In this document: piece after piece, positions 35,990-45,111 of the stretch
Numbering within the stretch: the first letter of the stretch is position 1
Layout of the letters: each line of letters begins with the position of its first letter
Origin: Flavobacterium sp.
Lineage (GTDB): Bacteria > Bacteroidota > Bacteroidia > Flavobacteriales > Flavobacteriaceae
DNA: 64,000 nt
Direction of reading: 5' to 3'
Assembly (NCBI GenBank): GCA_016721735.1
Contig: JADKHM010000002.1
Coordinates: forward strand, 62,001-126,000
Notes under the pieces: generated by a model
Told to the model about the DNA's origin: nothing
Database searches by the model: none
Seen by the model: only the letters and a program-made list of their open reading frames with translations
Made by a program: the position numbers and the translations under genes

Positions 35990-38398
35990 ATGATTACGAA
36001 AGCCTTTCTTTACACTTCCATTTTGTTCTTGCTATTTTTTAACGCTGTAGTGGCACAGGAAAAAAGCAACGAACCTACCAAACAAAAATTTACTTTAAGC
36101 GGAACCATAAATGACGCCAAAAGCAACGAGACAATTATTGGCGTGAATGTCGTTATTCCTGAACTAAAAACAGGAACCACTACCAACGAATATGGATTTT
36201 ATTCGATTACAATTCCGAGTGGTACTTATACGATTCAGCTTAGTTCAATCGGTTACGAAACACGAGAAGAAAAAATTACTTTAGACAAAAACATCAAAAA
36301 CAACTTCAAGCTTTCTGGCTCAGAAGAACAATTGCAAGAAGTGGTGATTACCGACAACCGAAAAGCAACCAACATCAGGAAAGCAGAAATGAGTGTCAAC
36401 AAACTTACGGCAGCAACCATCAAAAAAATGCCGGTCGTTCTGGGTGAAGTCGATATTCTAAAGTCAATCTTATTGCTTCCAGGCGTAACCAATGCGGGTG
36501 AAGGCGCATCGGGCTTTAACGTTCGTGGCAGTGCCGCTGATCAGAACTTAATTCTACTTGACGAAGCGAATATTTTCAATTCATCGCACGTTTTTGGGTT
36601 CTTTTCCGTGTTTAATCCAGATGCCATCAAAGATCTAAAATTATACAAAGGCGGTATTCCAGCACGATATGGCGGTCGCGCTTCTTCGGTCTTAGACATT
36701 TATCAGAAAGATGGAAATAGCAATAACTTTCACGCTAATGGCGGCATCGGACTCATCACCAGCAGATTGCTTCTTGAAGGACCAATCGTTAAAGACAAAG
36801 GTTCATTTCTTGTCGGTGGTCGCGGATCTTACGCGCATTTGTTTCTAAAATTGAACGAAAAACAAAAAAACAACACCGCTTACTTTTATGATTTGAATAC
36901 CAAATTGAGCTACAAACTCGACCCAAATAATAGTTTGTATTTGTCTGGCTATTTCGGACGAGACGTGTTTAGTATCCAAAAGAGCTTTGCGAATACCTAC
37001 GGAAACGCAACTTTGAATCTACGTTGGAACCATCTTTTTACAGAGAAACTCTTTTCGAACCTTTCATTGATTTACAGTGATTATTATTATGGTTTGGATT
37101 TAGATTTCATTGGATTAAAATGGGATTCTGGAATCAAGAACTACAATATCAAATACGATTTCAAAAACTATATCAGCGACAATTTCAAGTTGAATTACGG
37201 CGCTCATGCGATATACTACGATTTCAATCCTGGGACGATAACGCCTTCTACCGAAGATTCAGGTATATTATATAAACAACTCGAAAAGAAAAAAGCTCTT
37301 GAGCCCGCCGTATATATTGAGGCAGAACAAAACATTTCAAAAAAACTGTCCGTCTCTTATGGATTTCGATATAGCTTTTTCTACCGAATGGGCGAATCCA
37401 ACATCAACAATTATGAAAACAACGAGGCTGTAATTTTCAATCAAGACCAACAAATATATGAGTCGGCAACTCCAATTAGTTCAACATACTACGGAAAAAA
37501 CAAAACCATAGCCGACTTCTCCAACTTCGAACCGAGAGCTTCAATCGCCTATCAACTCAACGACAAACAATCGGTAAAAGCCAGTTACAACAGAATGGTG
37601 CAATACCTGCAATTGATTTCTAATACGTCCTCGCCTACTCCGTTGGATGTTTGGACACCAAGCGACTCCTTCATTAAACCACAAATTGCAGATCAGGTTG
37701 CCGTTGGATATTTCCGAAATTTCAAAGACGACGAATATTCTCTCGAAGTCGAATCGTTTTACAAAACCATTAAAAACCGTCTAGATTATATAGATGGAGC
37801 CAATCTAATCGCCAACGAAGCCATCGAGCAAGTCATCCTCAACGGGAGAATGCGCTCCTACGGATTGGAAGTCATGTTTCGCAAAAACGAAGGAAAATTA
37901 ACGGGTTGGATTTCCTATACCTTGTCTAAATCGCAACAACAAACGCCTGGCAGAAATGCATCAGAAAGTGGCATCAACAACGGAGAATGGTATAATTCGC
38001 TTTACGACAAAACACACAATATCGCCGTTACAAGCGCGTACACTTTGTCGAAAAAATGGAGCTTTGGAGCCAATTTCGCCCTTCAAACCGGACAACCTGT
38101 TACCTACCCTAACGGACAATATCAATACCAAGACATTACCGTTCCGAGTTACGGACTACGCAACGAAAATCGACTACCGACTTACCATCACTTAGATATT
38201 TCTGCAACCTTAACACCGCGCAAAAATGCCAACAGAAATTGGAAAGGCGAATGGGTTTTTAGCATCTACAATATCTACAACAGAAAGAATGCAGCGTCTA
38301 TTAATTTCCGACAAAACGCGGATACTGGGGTGAATGAAGCCGTGAAAACTTCGATCTTCGGAATGGTTCCAGCTGTTAGTTATAACTTTAAATTTTAA
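35990..38398 (+). CDS. TonB-dependent outer-membrane receptor with CarboxypepD_reg-like domain
   Basis: The protein has 802 residues. A signal peptide (TSILFLLFFNAVVAQ) is followed by a carboxypeptidase-regulatory-like domain (FTLSGTINDAKSNETIIGVN, then GYETREE). The plug has LLPGVTNAGEGASGFNVRGS and DQNLILLDEANIFN. A 22-strand barrel ends FGMVPAVSYNFKF. It imports a substrate across the outer membrane with TonB energy. It is paired with a DUF4249 lipoprotein gene directly downstream, a frequent Bacteroidota pair whose substrate is usually not known. Confidence 0.92.
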   Translation: MITKAFLYTSILFLLFFNAVVAQEKSNEPTKQKFTLSGTINDAKSNETIIGVNVVIPELKTGTTTNEYGFYSITIPSGTYTIQLSSIGYETREEKITLDKNIKNNFKLSGSEEQLQEVVITDNRKATNIRKAEMSVNKLTAATIKKMPVVLGEVDILKSILLLPGVTNAGEGASGFNVRGSAADQNLILLDEANIFNSSHVFGFFSVFNPDAIKDLKLYKGGIPARYGGRASSVLDIYQKDGNSNNFHANGGIGLITSRLLLEGPIVKDKGSFLVGGRGSYAHLFLKLNEKQKNNTAYFYDLNTKLSYKLDPNNSLYLSGYFGRDVFSIQKSFANTYGNATLNLRWNHLFTEKLFSNLSLIYSDYYYGLDLDFIGLKWDSGIKNYNIKYDFKNYISDNFKLNYGAHAIYYDFNPGTITPSTEDSGILYKQLEKKKALEPAVYIEAEQNISKKLSVSYGFRYSFFYRMGESNINNYENNEAVIFNQDQQIYESATPISSTYYGKNKTIADFSNFEPRASIAYQLNDKQSVKASYNRMVQYLQLISNTSSPTPLDVWTPSDSFIKPQIADQVAVGYFRNFKDDEYSLEVESFYKTIKNRLDYIDGANLIANEAIEQVILNGRMRSYGLEVMFRKNEGKLTGWISYTLSKSQQQTPGRNASESGINNGEWYNSLYDKTHNIAVTSAYTLSKKWSFGANFALQTGQPVTYPNGQYQYQDITVPSYGLRNENRLPTYHHLDISATLTPRKNANRNWKGEWVFSIYNIYNRKNAASINFRQNADTGVNEAVKTSIFGMVPAVSYNFKF

Positions 38399-38402
38399 TC
38401 TT

Positions 38403-39234
38403 ATGAAATGAAGTGACAAACTATTTTATATTTCCACGATAATCCTTTCACTATTTCTAACCAGCTGCGAAGAAGTAGTCGATGTCGATCTTGACACCGC
38501 CAGCCCAAAATTGGTCGTTGATGCCTCCATCAATTGGGAACAAGGAACCGACGGAGCACAACAAAAAATCAAGCTAACCACTACAACGAGCTACTACAGT
38601 TCAACTGTTCCAACCGTGAGTGGCGCGACTGTCAGCGTAAAAAACAGCACCAACACCGTTTTCAATTTTATCGAAGTGCCCAACACTGGCGAATACGTTT
38701 GCAATAATTTTGTTCCTGCAACTTGATGAAGTGTATACTTTGACCGTAATCTCCAACGGCCAAACCTACACCGCAACTGAAACCCTAAAATCAGTAGCGC
38801 CAATCAGCGAAATTGTTCAAAATAACGAAGGCGGAATCACCGGTGATCAAGTCGAAGTCAAGACTTTCTTTAATGATCCTGAGGTTGCTGAGAATTACTA
38901 TATGTTCAAATACAAATACTCCAACAAAGCCAAGCTCGACTACCAAGTAAGTGACGATCGCTTTTTCCAAGGCAACCAGTTTTTTAGTCTTTCCAACAAT
39001 GAAGATCTAAGCGCCGGCGACCAAATAAATGTGACGCATTACGGGGTTTCCAAGACCTATTACAACTACATGAATATTCTGTTGAGCATAGCAGGAAATT
39101 CTGGCGGAGGTCCATTTCAGTCGCCACCTGCAACCGTTCGAGGGAACATTATCAACACCACGAATTTTGATGATTATGCCTTGGGTTATTTCCGTTTGAG
39201 CGAAACAACTTCTGGTAATTTTATTATTCAATAA
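38403..39234 (+). pseudogene. DUF4249 lipoprotein, interrupted
   Basis: Reading in one frame from ATG 38403 gives Met-Lys-stop, then LFYISTIILSLFLTSCEEVVD, an excellent lipoprotein signal with no usable start. After residue 105 or so a second lesion, one extra G near 38718, breaks FVPQLDEVYTL; removing it rejoins the frame to the stop at 39232-39234. The repaired protein would have about 276 residues with the DUF4249 pattern (VVDASIN, YTLTVISNGQTYTATE, DPEVAENYYMFK). These proteins accompany TonB receptors like the one upstream, probably as cell-surface partners. Confidence 0.78.
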
Positions 39235-39235
39235 G

Positions 39236-39383
39236 CAGTAGCTCATCCAGCTGTTCCTTACAAAAAAACCGCGTCTTGCCAACATTGGTAAAGTCTGGCA
39301 AGAGCTTCCGTTGGTCGCTTTGCCAAACTAACCAAAGTAAAAGCAAGACGCGGTTTTGTTTTCCAGTGCCATCTGGGCTAAAA
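39236..39383 (+). repeat. interspersed hairpin element, copy D, with a very long stem
   Basis: The left arm AGCTCATCCAGCTGTTCCTT and right arm CCAGTGCCATCTGGGCTA match copy A. The centre is a perfect 15-bp stem, AAAACCGCGTCTTGC (39265-39279) with GCAAGACGCGGTTTT (39343-39357), continued by an imperfect inner stem. It follows the DUF4249 stop immediately and may also terminate transcription. Confidence 0.7.
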
Positions 39384-39449
39384 AATTACGAATTACGAAT
39401 TAGGAATTACGAATTAACCAGTACATTCGTAATTCGTAATTCGTAATTA
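39384..39449. repeat. inverted array of TTACGAA oligomers
   Basis: TTACGAATTACGAATT on the left pairs with AATTCGTAATTCGTAA on the right. It ends 6 bp before the thiN start codon. Confidence 0.55.
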
Positions 39450-39455
39450 AAAACA

Positions 39456-40118
39456 ATGTCTTCCCACCACATCGTACGCGACGACCAAGAACCTGCACTC
39501 ATCATTGCTAATGGCGCCGCTTGTCATGAAGAACTTTTGGGTCAATTGCTCGAGTGGCAACCTTTGGTGATTGTACTCGATTCCGCCATCGAAAGAGTTA
39601 TCGATCTAAATATCAAAGTGGATGTTGTCTTAGGCGATTTCGACCGTGGCTTCAACCCAGAAGAAATTACAGCCTCACAATATCCGATCGAAATCATTCA
39701 CAAACCCGATCAAAACAAAACCGATCTCGAAAAAGCCTTCGATTATCTCATCGAAAGAGGCATTCCTGCTGTCAATGTCGTGTGGGCAACCGGACGCAGA
39801 GCCGATCATACAATTACCAATCTGACCAACATTGTGAGTTACCGCAATCTCTTGAAAATTGTCATCCACGACGACCACTCCAAAATATACCTTTTGCCAC
39901 AAAAATTCCAGAAATGGTACCCGGCAAAAACCAATATTTCCTTGATTCCAATTGGTATCGTCAATGGAATTACGACAAATAATCTACGTTATCCACTTAA
40001 CGACGAAGCGCTAACGATGGGCTATCGCACCGGAAGTAGTAATGAAGTAATGGAAGATGGTTTGGTGACGATCAACCATACCAACGGCGACTTATTGCTG
40101 ATGGAATGTGTCGACTAA
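39456..40118 (+). CDS. thiN: thiamine diphosphokinase
   Basis: The protein has 220 residues. IIANGAACHEELL, VVLDSAIERVI, VDVVLGDFDRG, KPDQNKTDLEKAFDYL and WATGRRADHTITNLTNI are the TPK motifs; the acidic cluster DFD and the Asp of KTDLEKA contact metal and pyrophosphate. It converts thiamine to thiamine diphosphate with ATP in the cytosol. The hairpin-rich array just upstream could affect its translation. Confidence 0.9.
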   Translation: MSSHHIVRDDQEPALIIANGAACHEELLGQLLEWQPLVIVLDSAIERVIDLNIKVDVVLGDFDRGFNPEEITASQYPIEIIHKPDQNKTDLEKAFDYLIERGIPAVNVVWATGRRADHTITNLTNIVSYRNLLKIVIHDDHSKIYLLPQKFQKWYPAKTNISLIPIGIVNGITTNNLRYPLNDEALTMGYRTGSSNEVMEDGLVTINHTNGDLLLMECVD

Positions 40119-40145
40119 ATCGTTAACTTTAATAGGAATTTCGAG

Positions 40146-40465
40146 AAAAAAAAAAATGTCCCCAGGGGAAAAAGGGGTTGCCCTTTGGAAAGGAAAATAA
40201 TGGAAGTGGGGTGGGGGAAAAAATTTTCTGTCCAAAAAGCCCGAGAGGGGTAAGGGGGCCGCTGGTGCCGGGGGCGGGGGATCGTGGGGGGTGGGGGGGT
40301 GGTGGGGTGGGGTGGGTGCCCCCGCCGGCGGGGGGCGCGAAGCCCAGGGAGCAGAGAGCGGAAAAGGAGAAAAAAAAGCCCCCCCCGAAGCCGGGGGTCC
40401 GGCCCGGGGCGACGGCGGGGCGGGTGCCGGGCAGCCCTAACGGTGAGGGGGGGGGGGGGCGGGTT
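40146..40465. other. anomalous G-rich block, probably artefactual or foreign
   Basis: About 320 bp of extremely G/C-rich sequence, with long G runs, sit between thiN and the next gene in a low-GC genome. All six frames look like low-complexity Gly/Pro/Arg sequence. Open frames here (for example 40178-40468) are composition artefacts and are not called as genes. The flanks, 40119-40145 and 40466-40547, look like ordinary intergenic DNA. Confidence 0.75.
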
Positions 40466-40547
40466 TGAAATTTCGTTTGAAGAAATGAATTTGGGCCCAG
40501 ATCCTCTGCACTTGATTTTCTGCGTTTGACTGTGTTCATAGTAAGAA

Positions 40548-41187
40548 TTATTCTTTGACGATGATGATGGTTGCTTTAAAACCTGTTCCCAAATTCCACT
40601 GATTGGAAGAAATCAAAGAACCTTTGTCGTCGAAGATCATAAATTGCGCTGTATTGGGTCCTGAAAATCCTTGATTCAAAGCTTCCAAAATCAACTTTAT
40701 TAAAACCTGGTTCCAATCCCAATTCAATGCGTTGATAATCGCCATCCAAATAAACCCGCTCGATCATCACTTTATCATTGACCCAAACACGGATTTCATC
40801 GCCATCAATTTCACCAAAATCGCGACAGCTAATTTTTACGAACGCCGATTTGGTCTTAAAGTCACCCAAATACTGATTCTTGCGAAAAATCTTTGAGTCG
40901 AAACCTCCTTCTTTTTCATTCAGTTTATCCTTTACTAAATCACCAGGATTACTAAAATTATTGTTTTGGGTAAATTGTAATTTCTTAGTTTCAATGGTAG
41001 ACGACGACATGGGTTTTGGTGTCGAATTCGGCGTATACAAAGAAGGCGTATTCGATTTCGGAACACTAAAACCACTTCCTTTTGGCGGAATCGTATTGCC
41101 TGAATTCAAAAACTCGCCTTGTGCCGATGCTTGATCGACCATAAGAAAATTCAGTATCAAAAAAAGAAAATAGGCACTTCGAATCAT
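40548..41187 (-). pseudogene. secreted protein of unknown function, frameshifted
   Basis: From ATG 41187 a signal peptide (SAYFLFLILNFLMVDQASAQ) leads to a Ser/Pro/Asn-rich stretch and then a beta-sandwich-like region (DEIRVWVNDKVMIERVYLDG). The frame breaks at a T/A run at about 40684-40690. Removing one base continues it into EALNQGFSGPNTAQFMIFDD and a stop at 40548, giving 212 residues. Its tail, with WNLGTGFKATIIIV, looks complete. The family is not recognised. It is exported; no sorting domain is visible. Confidence 0.65.
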
Positions 41188-41323
41188 AGTACAGCGTTCT
41201 GACTTTCGGGGCATAAAATTATGGCTTTTGACTTCAAGCCAAGTCATTTTATCATTTTTTTATCATAATAAGATTGCATACTTTTATCAGTGGACTTCCG
41301 TTATCACATCAAAATAAAAAAAC

Positions 41324-41908
41324 ATGACAAATCCAGCCATCGAAATCAAAAACATCGAAGTACTATCCAACAATTGGTACACTTTGCGTAAAATAACTTT
41401 TGAGTATCAAAAAAAGGATAAAACTTGGCAAACACAAGTCCGTGAAGCGTACGATCGTGGGAATGGTGCGGTCATCTTGCTGTACAACAAATCAACTAAA
41501 AACGTAATTCTCACACGTCAATTTCGGATGCCAACCTTTATGAATGGCAATGAAACAGGAATGATGATTGAAGCCTGCGCTGGACTTTTAGACGAAAACA
41601 ACGCAGAAGATTGCATTCGAAAAGAAACGGAAGAAGAAACTGGCTATTCTGTCAAAGATGTGCAGAAAATTTTTGAAGTGTATATGTCACCTGGGTCTGT
41701 AACGGAGATACTATATTTCTTTGTTGGTGAATATTCAAAAGAAATGAAAATTAACGAGGGCGGTGGTGCTGCGGACGAACAAGAAAATATCGAAGTGCTT
41801 GAATTACCGTTTGAAAAAGCCTACAACATGATTGCTTCTGGCGAGATTAAGGACGCTAAAACCATTATGTTATTGCAGCATGCGAAAATCAATAAGTTAA
41901 TCGACTAG
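41324..41908 (+). CDS. NUDIX hydrolase, NudK/ADP-ribose pyrophosphatase type
   Basis: The protein has 194 residues. The Nudix box runs from GLLDENNAEDCIRKE through TEEETGY (pattern G-x5-E-x7-R-E-x2-E-E). VILTRQFRMPTFMNG before it and the C-terminal layout resemble GDP-mannose pyrophosphatase NudK. It cleaves a nucleoside-diphosphate-linked sugar to a phosphosugar and NMP; the exact substrate is not fixed by sequence. Confidence 0.85.
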   Translation: MTNPAIEIKNIEVLSNNWYTLRKITFEYQKKDKTWQTQVREAYDRGNGAVILLYNKSTKNVILTRQFRMPTFMNGNETGMMIEACAGLLDENNAEDCIRKETEEETGYSVKDVQKIFEVYMSPGSVTEILYFFVGEYSKEMKINEGGGAADEQENIEVLELPFEKAYNMIASGEIKDAKTIMLLQHAKINKLID

Positions 41909-41950
41909 GACGCCAATTGGAATTGCTATCTTTGCTTCCACTTCTTGTAC

Positions 41951-42895
41951 ATGAAAACAAAATCCAATTCAGAAAAAACCAATTTACATCCGCGAAATTT
42001 ACATCGTTTTGGTTATGATTTTCCTGTTTTAATTGACACTTGTCCTGAATTAAAACCATTTGTTTTTGTCAATCAATATGATTCACAAACCATCGATTTT
42101 AGTGATGCGGATGCAGTGAAAACGCTCAATAAAGCACTTTTAAAAAAGTACTACGGCATTGAACATTGGGACATTCCAAATCAATATTTATGTCCACCGA
42201 TTCCAAGTCGCGTTGATTATATTCACCAGCTCGCCGATCTTTTGGCTTCTAACAATAAGGACGAAATTCCCAACGGCGAAATTGTTCAAGGACTTGATAT
42301 TGGTATCGGCGCCAATGCGATTTATCCATTGCTCGGTAATGCCTGTTACGGCTGGAGTTTTGTAGGAACTGACACCGATGAAACTGCATTGCAAAACTGC
42401 AAAAAGATCGTTGCCGCCAATCCGCAGCTGATTGATTTTATGAGTTTGCAATTGCAAGTTGAACCTCGATTTATTTTCAAAAACATCATTACTGCAGAGG
42501 ATCGGTTTGCTTTTACCCTTTGCAATCCGCCTTTCCACGCCTCGGAAGCGGAAGCGAATAAAGCCAATCTCCGAAAAATCAATTCACTACAAAATACCAA
42601 ATCTAAAGCGCCTCAATTGAACTTCGGTGGTCAAAACGCGGAATTGTGGTGTGAAGGCGGTGAATTGCGATTCATCACTCAAATGATTTTTGAAAGCGTC
42701 AAATATGCGCGTCAAGTGCTTTGGTTTACGACCTTGGTTTCGAAAAAAGACCATCTTTCAAGTCTTTATAAAACGCTGAATAAAGTCAACGCCGCGGAAA
42801 TTAAGACGATTGAAATGATTCATGGACAAAAATCCAGCCGCATCGTCGCATGGACATTCATGACAGAATCACAAAAACGAGATTGGAAATTTTAA
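41951..42895 (+). CDS. rlmF: 23S rRNA (adenine-1618-N6)-methyltransferase
   Basis: The protein has 314 residues. LHPRNLHRFGYDFPVL is the typical start; DIGIGANAIYPLLG is the SAM-binding motif; LCNPPFHAS is the N6-adenine methyltransferase catalytic motif. It methylates A1618 of 23S rRNA. ATG 41951 is preferred to an in-frame TTG two codons upstream. Confidence 0.93.
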   Translation: MKTKSNSEKTNLHPRNLHRFGYDFPVLIDTCPELKPFVFVNQYDSQTIDFSDADAVKTLNKALLKKYYGIEHWDIPNQYLCPPIPSRVDYIHQLADLLASNNKDEIPNGEIVQGLDIGIGANAIYPLLGNACYGWSFVGTDTDETALQNCKKIVAANPQLIDFMSLQLQVEPRFIFKNIITAEDRFAFTLCNPPFHASEAEANKANLRKINSLQNTKSKAPQLNFGGQNAELWCEGGELRFITQMIFESVKYARQVLWFTTLVSKKDHLSSLYKTLNKVNAAEIKTIEMIHGQKSSRIVAWTFMTESQKRDWKF

Positions 42896-42968
42896 AACTT
42901 ACTGAAGATTAAAAAATTCAATAAAAAAAATCTGCGAATCTGCGGTTAAAATTGATATCACAATAAGC

Positions 42969-42976
42969 TAACTTTG
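42969..42976 (+). promoter_or_regulatory. -7 element upstream of uvrB
   Basis: TAACTTTG, followed by tandem CTCAGTAA oligomers (about 42985-43020) in the leader. Confidence 0.35.
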
Positions 42977-43025
42977 TAACTTAGCCACTCAGAACCTCAG
43001 TAACTCAGTAACTCAGCAACTTCAC

Positions 43026-45015
43026 ATGAATTTCCAAGTCATCTCCGATTATCAACCCAAAGGCGATCAACCGCAAGCCATCGAAAAATTGACGCAAGGC
43101 ATTCTCGAAGACGAAAGATACCAAACGCTTTTAGGTGTTACGGGATCTGGAAAGACTTTTACCATCGCCAATGTGATTCAAGACGTGCAGCGACCGACTT
43201 TGGTTTTAGCACACAACAAAACTTTGGCGGCGCAATTGTATTCGGAGTTCAAGCAGTTTTTTCCAAACAATGCCGTCGAATATTTTGTATCGTATTACGA
43301 CTATTACCAACCCGAAGCATTCATGCCCGGTAACTGGTGTTTTCATTGAAAAGGATTTATCCATCAATGAAGAATTAGAGAAAATGCGAATGTCAACCGT
43401 TTCGTCTTTACTTTCTGGACGACGCGATATCATTGTGATTTCCTCTGTTTCTTGTCTGTATGGAATCGGAAATCCGGTAGAATTTCAAAAGAATGTAATC
43501 CCGATTGAAAAAGGTCAAATTATTTCTCGAACAAAGCTTTTGCATCAGTTTGTGCAAAGTTTGTATTCAAGAACCGAAGCCGATTTTACACCCGGTAGTT
43601 TCCGAATCAAAGGCGATACCGTAGAAATATATCCAAGTTATGCCGACGATGCCTTTCGCATTCACTTCTTTGGCGATGAAATTGAAGAAATTGAACGCTT
43701 TGATATCAAGAATGCACAAGTCATCGAAAAGTTCGAAAAACTGACGATTTATCCAGCGAATATGTTTGTGACTTCTCCCGATGTGTTGCAAAATGCGATT
43801 TGGGAAATTCAACAAGATTTGATGAAACAAGTCGATTATTTTAAAGAAATCGGCAAACATCTTGAAGCGAAACGTTTGGAAGAACGCACCAACTTCGACT
43901 TAGAAATGATTCGGGAATTGGGCTATTGCTCCGGAATTGAAAATTACTCGCGCTATTTAGACGGAAGACAAGCCGGCACGCGTCCATTCTGCTTACTTGA
44001 TTACTTCCCCAAAGATTATTTGATGGTCGTGGATGAAAGTCACGTGACGATTTCGCAAGTTCATGCTATGTATGGCGGTGATCGAAGTCGAAAGGAAAAC
44101 TTAGTCGAATATGGATTTCGATTGCCCGCTGCTATGGACAATCGACCACTGAAGTTTGAAGAATTCGAATCGATGCAAAACCAAGTCATTTATGTTTCTG
44201 CGACGCCAGCGGATTATGAATTGCAGAAATGCGACGGAATTTATGTAGAGCAAGTGATTCGTCCGACGGGATTGCTCGATCCGATTATTGAAATTCGTCC
44301 GAGTTTGAATCAGATTGATGATTTAATTGAAGAAATTCAACAACGTGCTGAAATCGACGAGCGTGTTTTGGTGACTACTTTAACCAAAAGAATGGCGGAA
44401 GAATTGGCGAAATACTTGACTAAAGTAAGTATTCGTTGTCGGTATATTCATTCTGAAGTCGATACTTTGGAGCGCATCGAAATCATGCAAGATTTGCGAA
44501 AAGGAATCTTTGATGTGTTGATTGGAGTGAATTTACTACGTGAAGGTTTGGATTTACCGGAAGTGTCGCTGGTGGCTATACTCGATGCCGATAAAGAAGG
44601 CTTTTTGCGAAGTCATCGATCATTAACACAAACGATAGGTCGTGCAGCGCGAAACCTAAAAGGAAAGGCAATTATGTACGCGGATAAAATTACAGTCAGC
44701 ATGCAAAAAACCATTGATGAAACCAATTATCGTCGGGAGAAACAGATCAATTTTAATGTAGCAAATAATGTGGTTCCGATGGCATTGAACAAAAAAATCG
44801 AAAGTGCCTTTACCAAAATTCCGTTGATTGATGCGGAGTTGGGCTATCTGCCGAACGTTGCAGCGGAACCGATTACAGAGTATTTATCTAAGGCTGAAAT
44901 CGACAAACGCATTCGTGAAAAACGCAAAGCGATGGAAAAAGCAGCTAAAGAGTTAGACTTTTTGCAAGCTGCGAAGTTGAGAGATGAGATTAAGAGTTTG
45001 CAGGAAAGGATATAA
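43026..45015 (+). pseudogene. uvrB: excinuclease ABC subunit B, one-base frameshift
   Basis: Two overlapping frames make one UvrB: helicase motif I (LGVTGSGKTFTIANV), the beta-hairpin VSYYDYYQPEAFMP, then VTGVFIEKDLSINEELEKMR, VDESHVTISQVHAMYGGD, IGVNLLREGLDLPEVS, QTIGRAARN and the C-terminal UVR motif LDFLQAAKLRDEI. Removing one C from CCC at 43326-43328 joins them as FMPVTGVF for 662 residues. UvrB verifies damage with UvrA and recruits UvrC in nucleotide excision repair. A one-base indel in an otherwise flawless gene points to a consensus error. Confidence 0.93.
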
Positions 45016-45023
45016 GTCAATTA

Positions 45024-45049
45024 GTTACATTTATGTCAGTTATTGTTAC
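45024..45049 (+). promoter_or_regulatory. GTTAC-N16-GTTAC operator before sensor kinase 1
   Basis: GTTACAT begins at 45024 and TTGTTAC ends at 45049, so the two GTTAC start points are 21 bp apart; AG is conserved between them. The second GTTAC starts 36 bp before the -7-like TACTTTTA (45081-45088), next to a TTTTG at 45055-45059. It is the same motif as at 47942, 50981 and 53861. Confidence 0.6.
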
Positions 45050-45111
45050 TAGAGTTTTGTGTTTTAGTTCTTGATTATAATACTTTTACACTTTAATCAA
45101 TCTAATAGGTC

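Noticed and set aside
40178..40529. Several open frames in the G-rich block, both strands
   Set aside because: They are low-complexity Gly/Pro/Arg sequence caused by G runs; absence of stop codons follows from composition.
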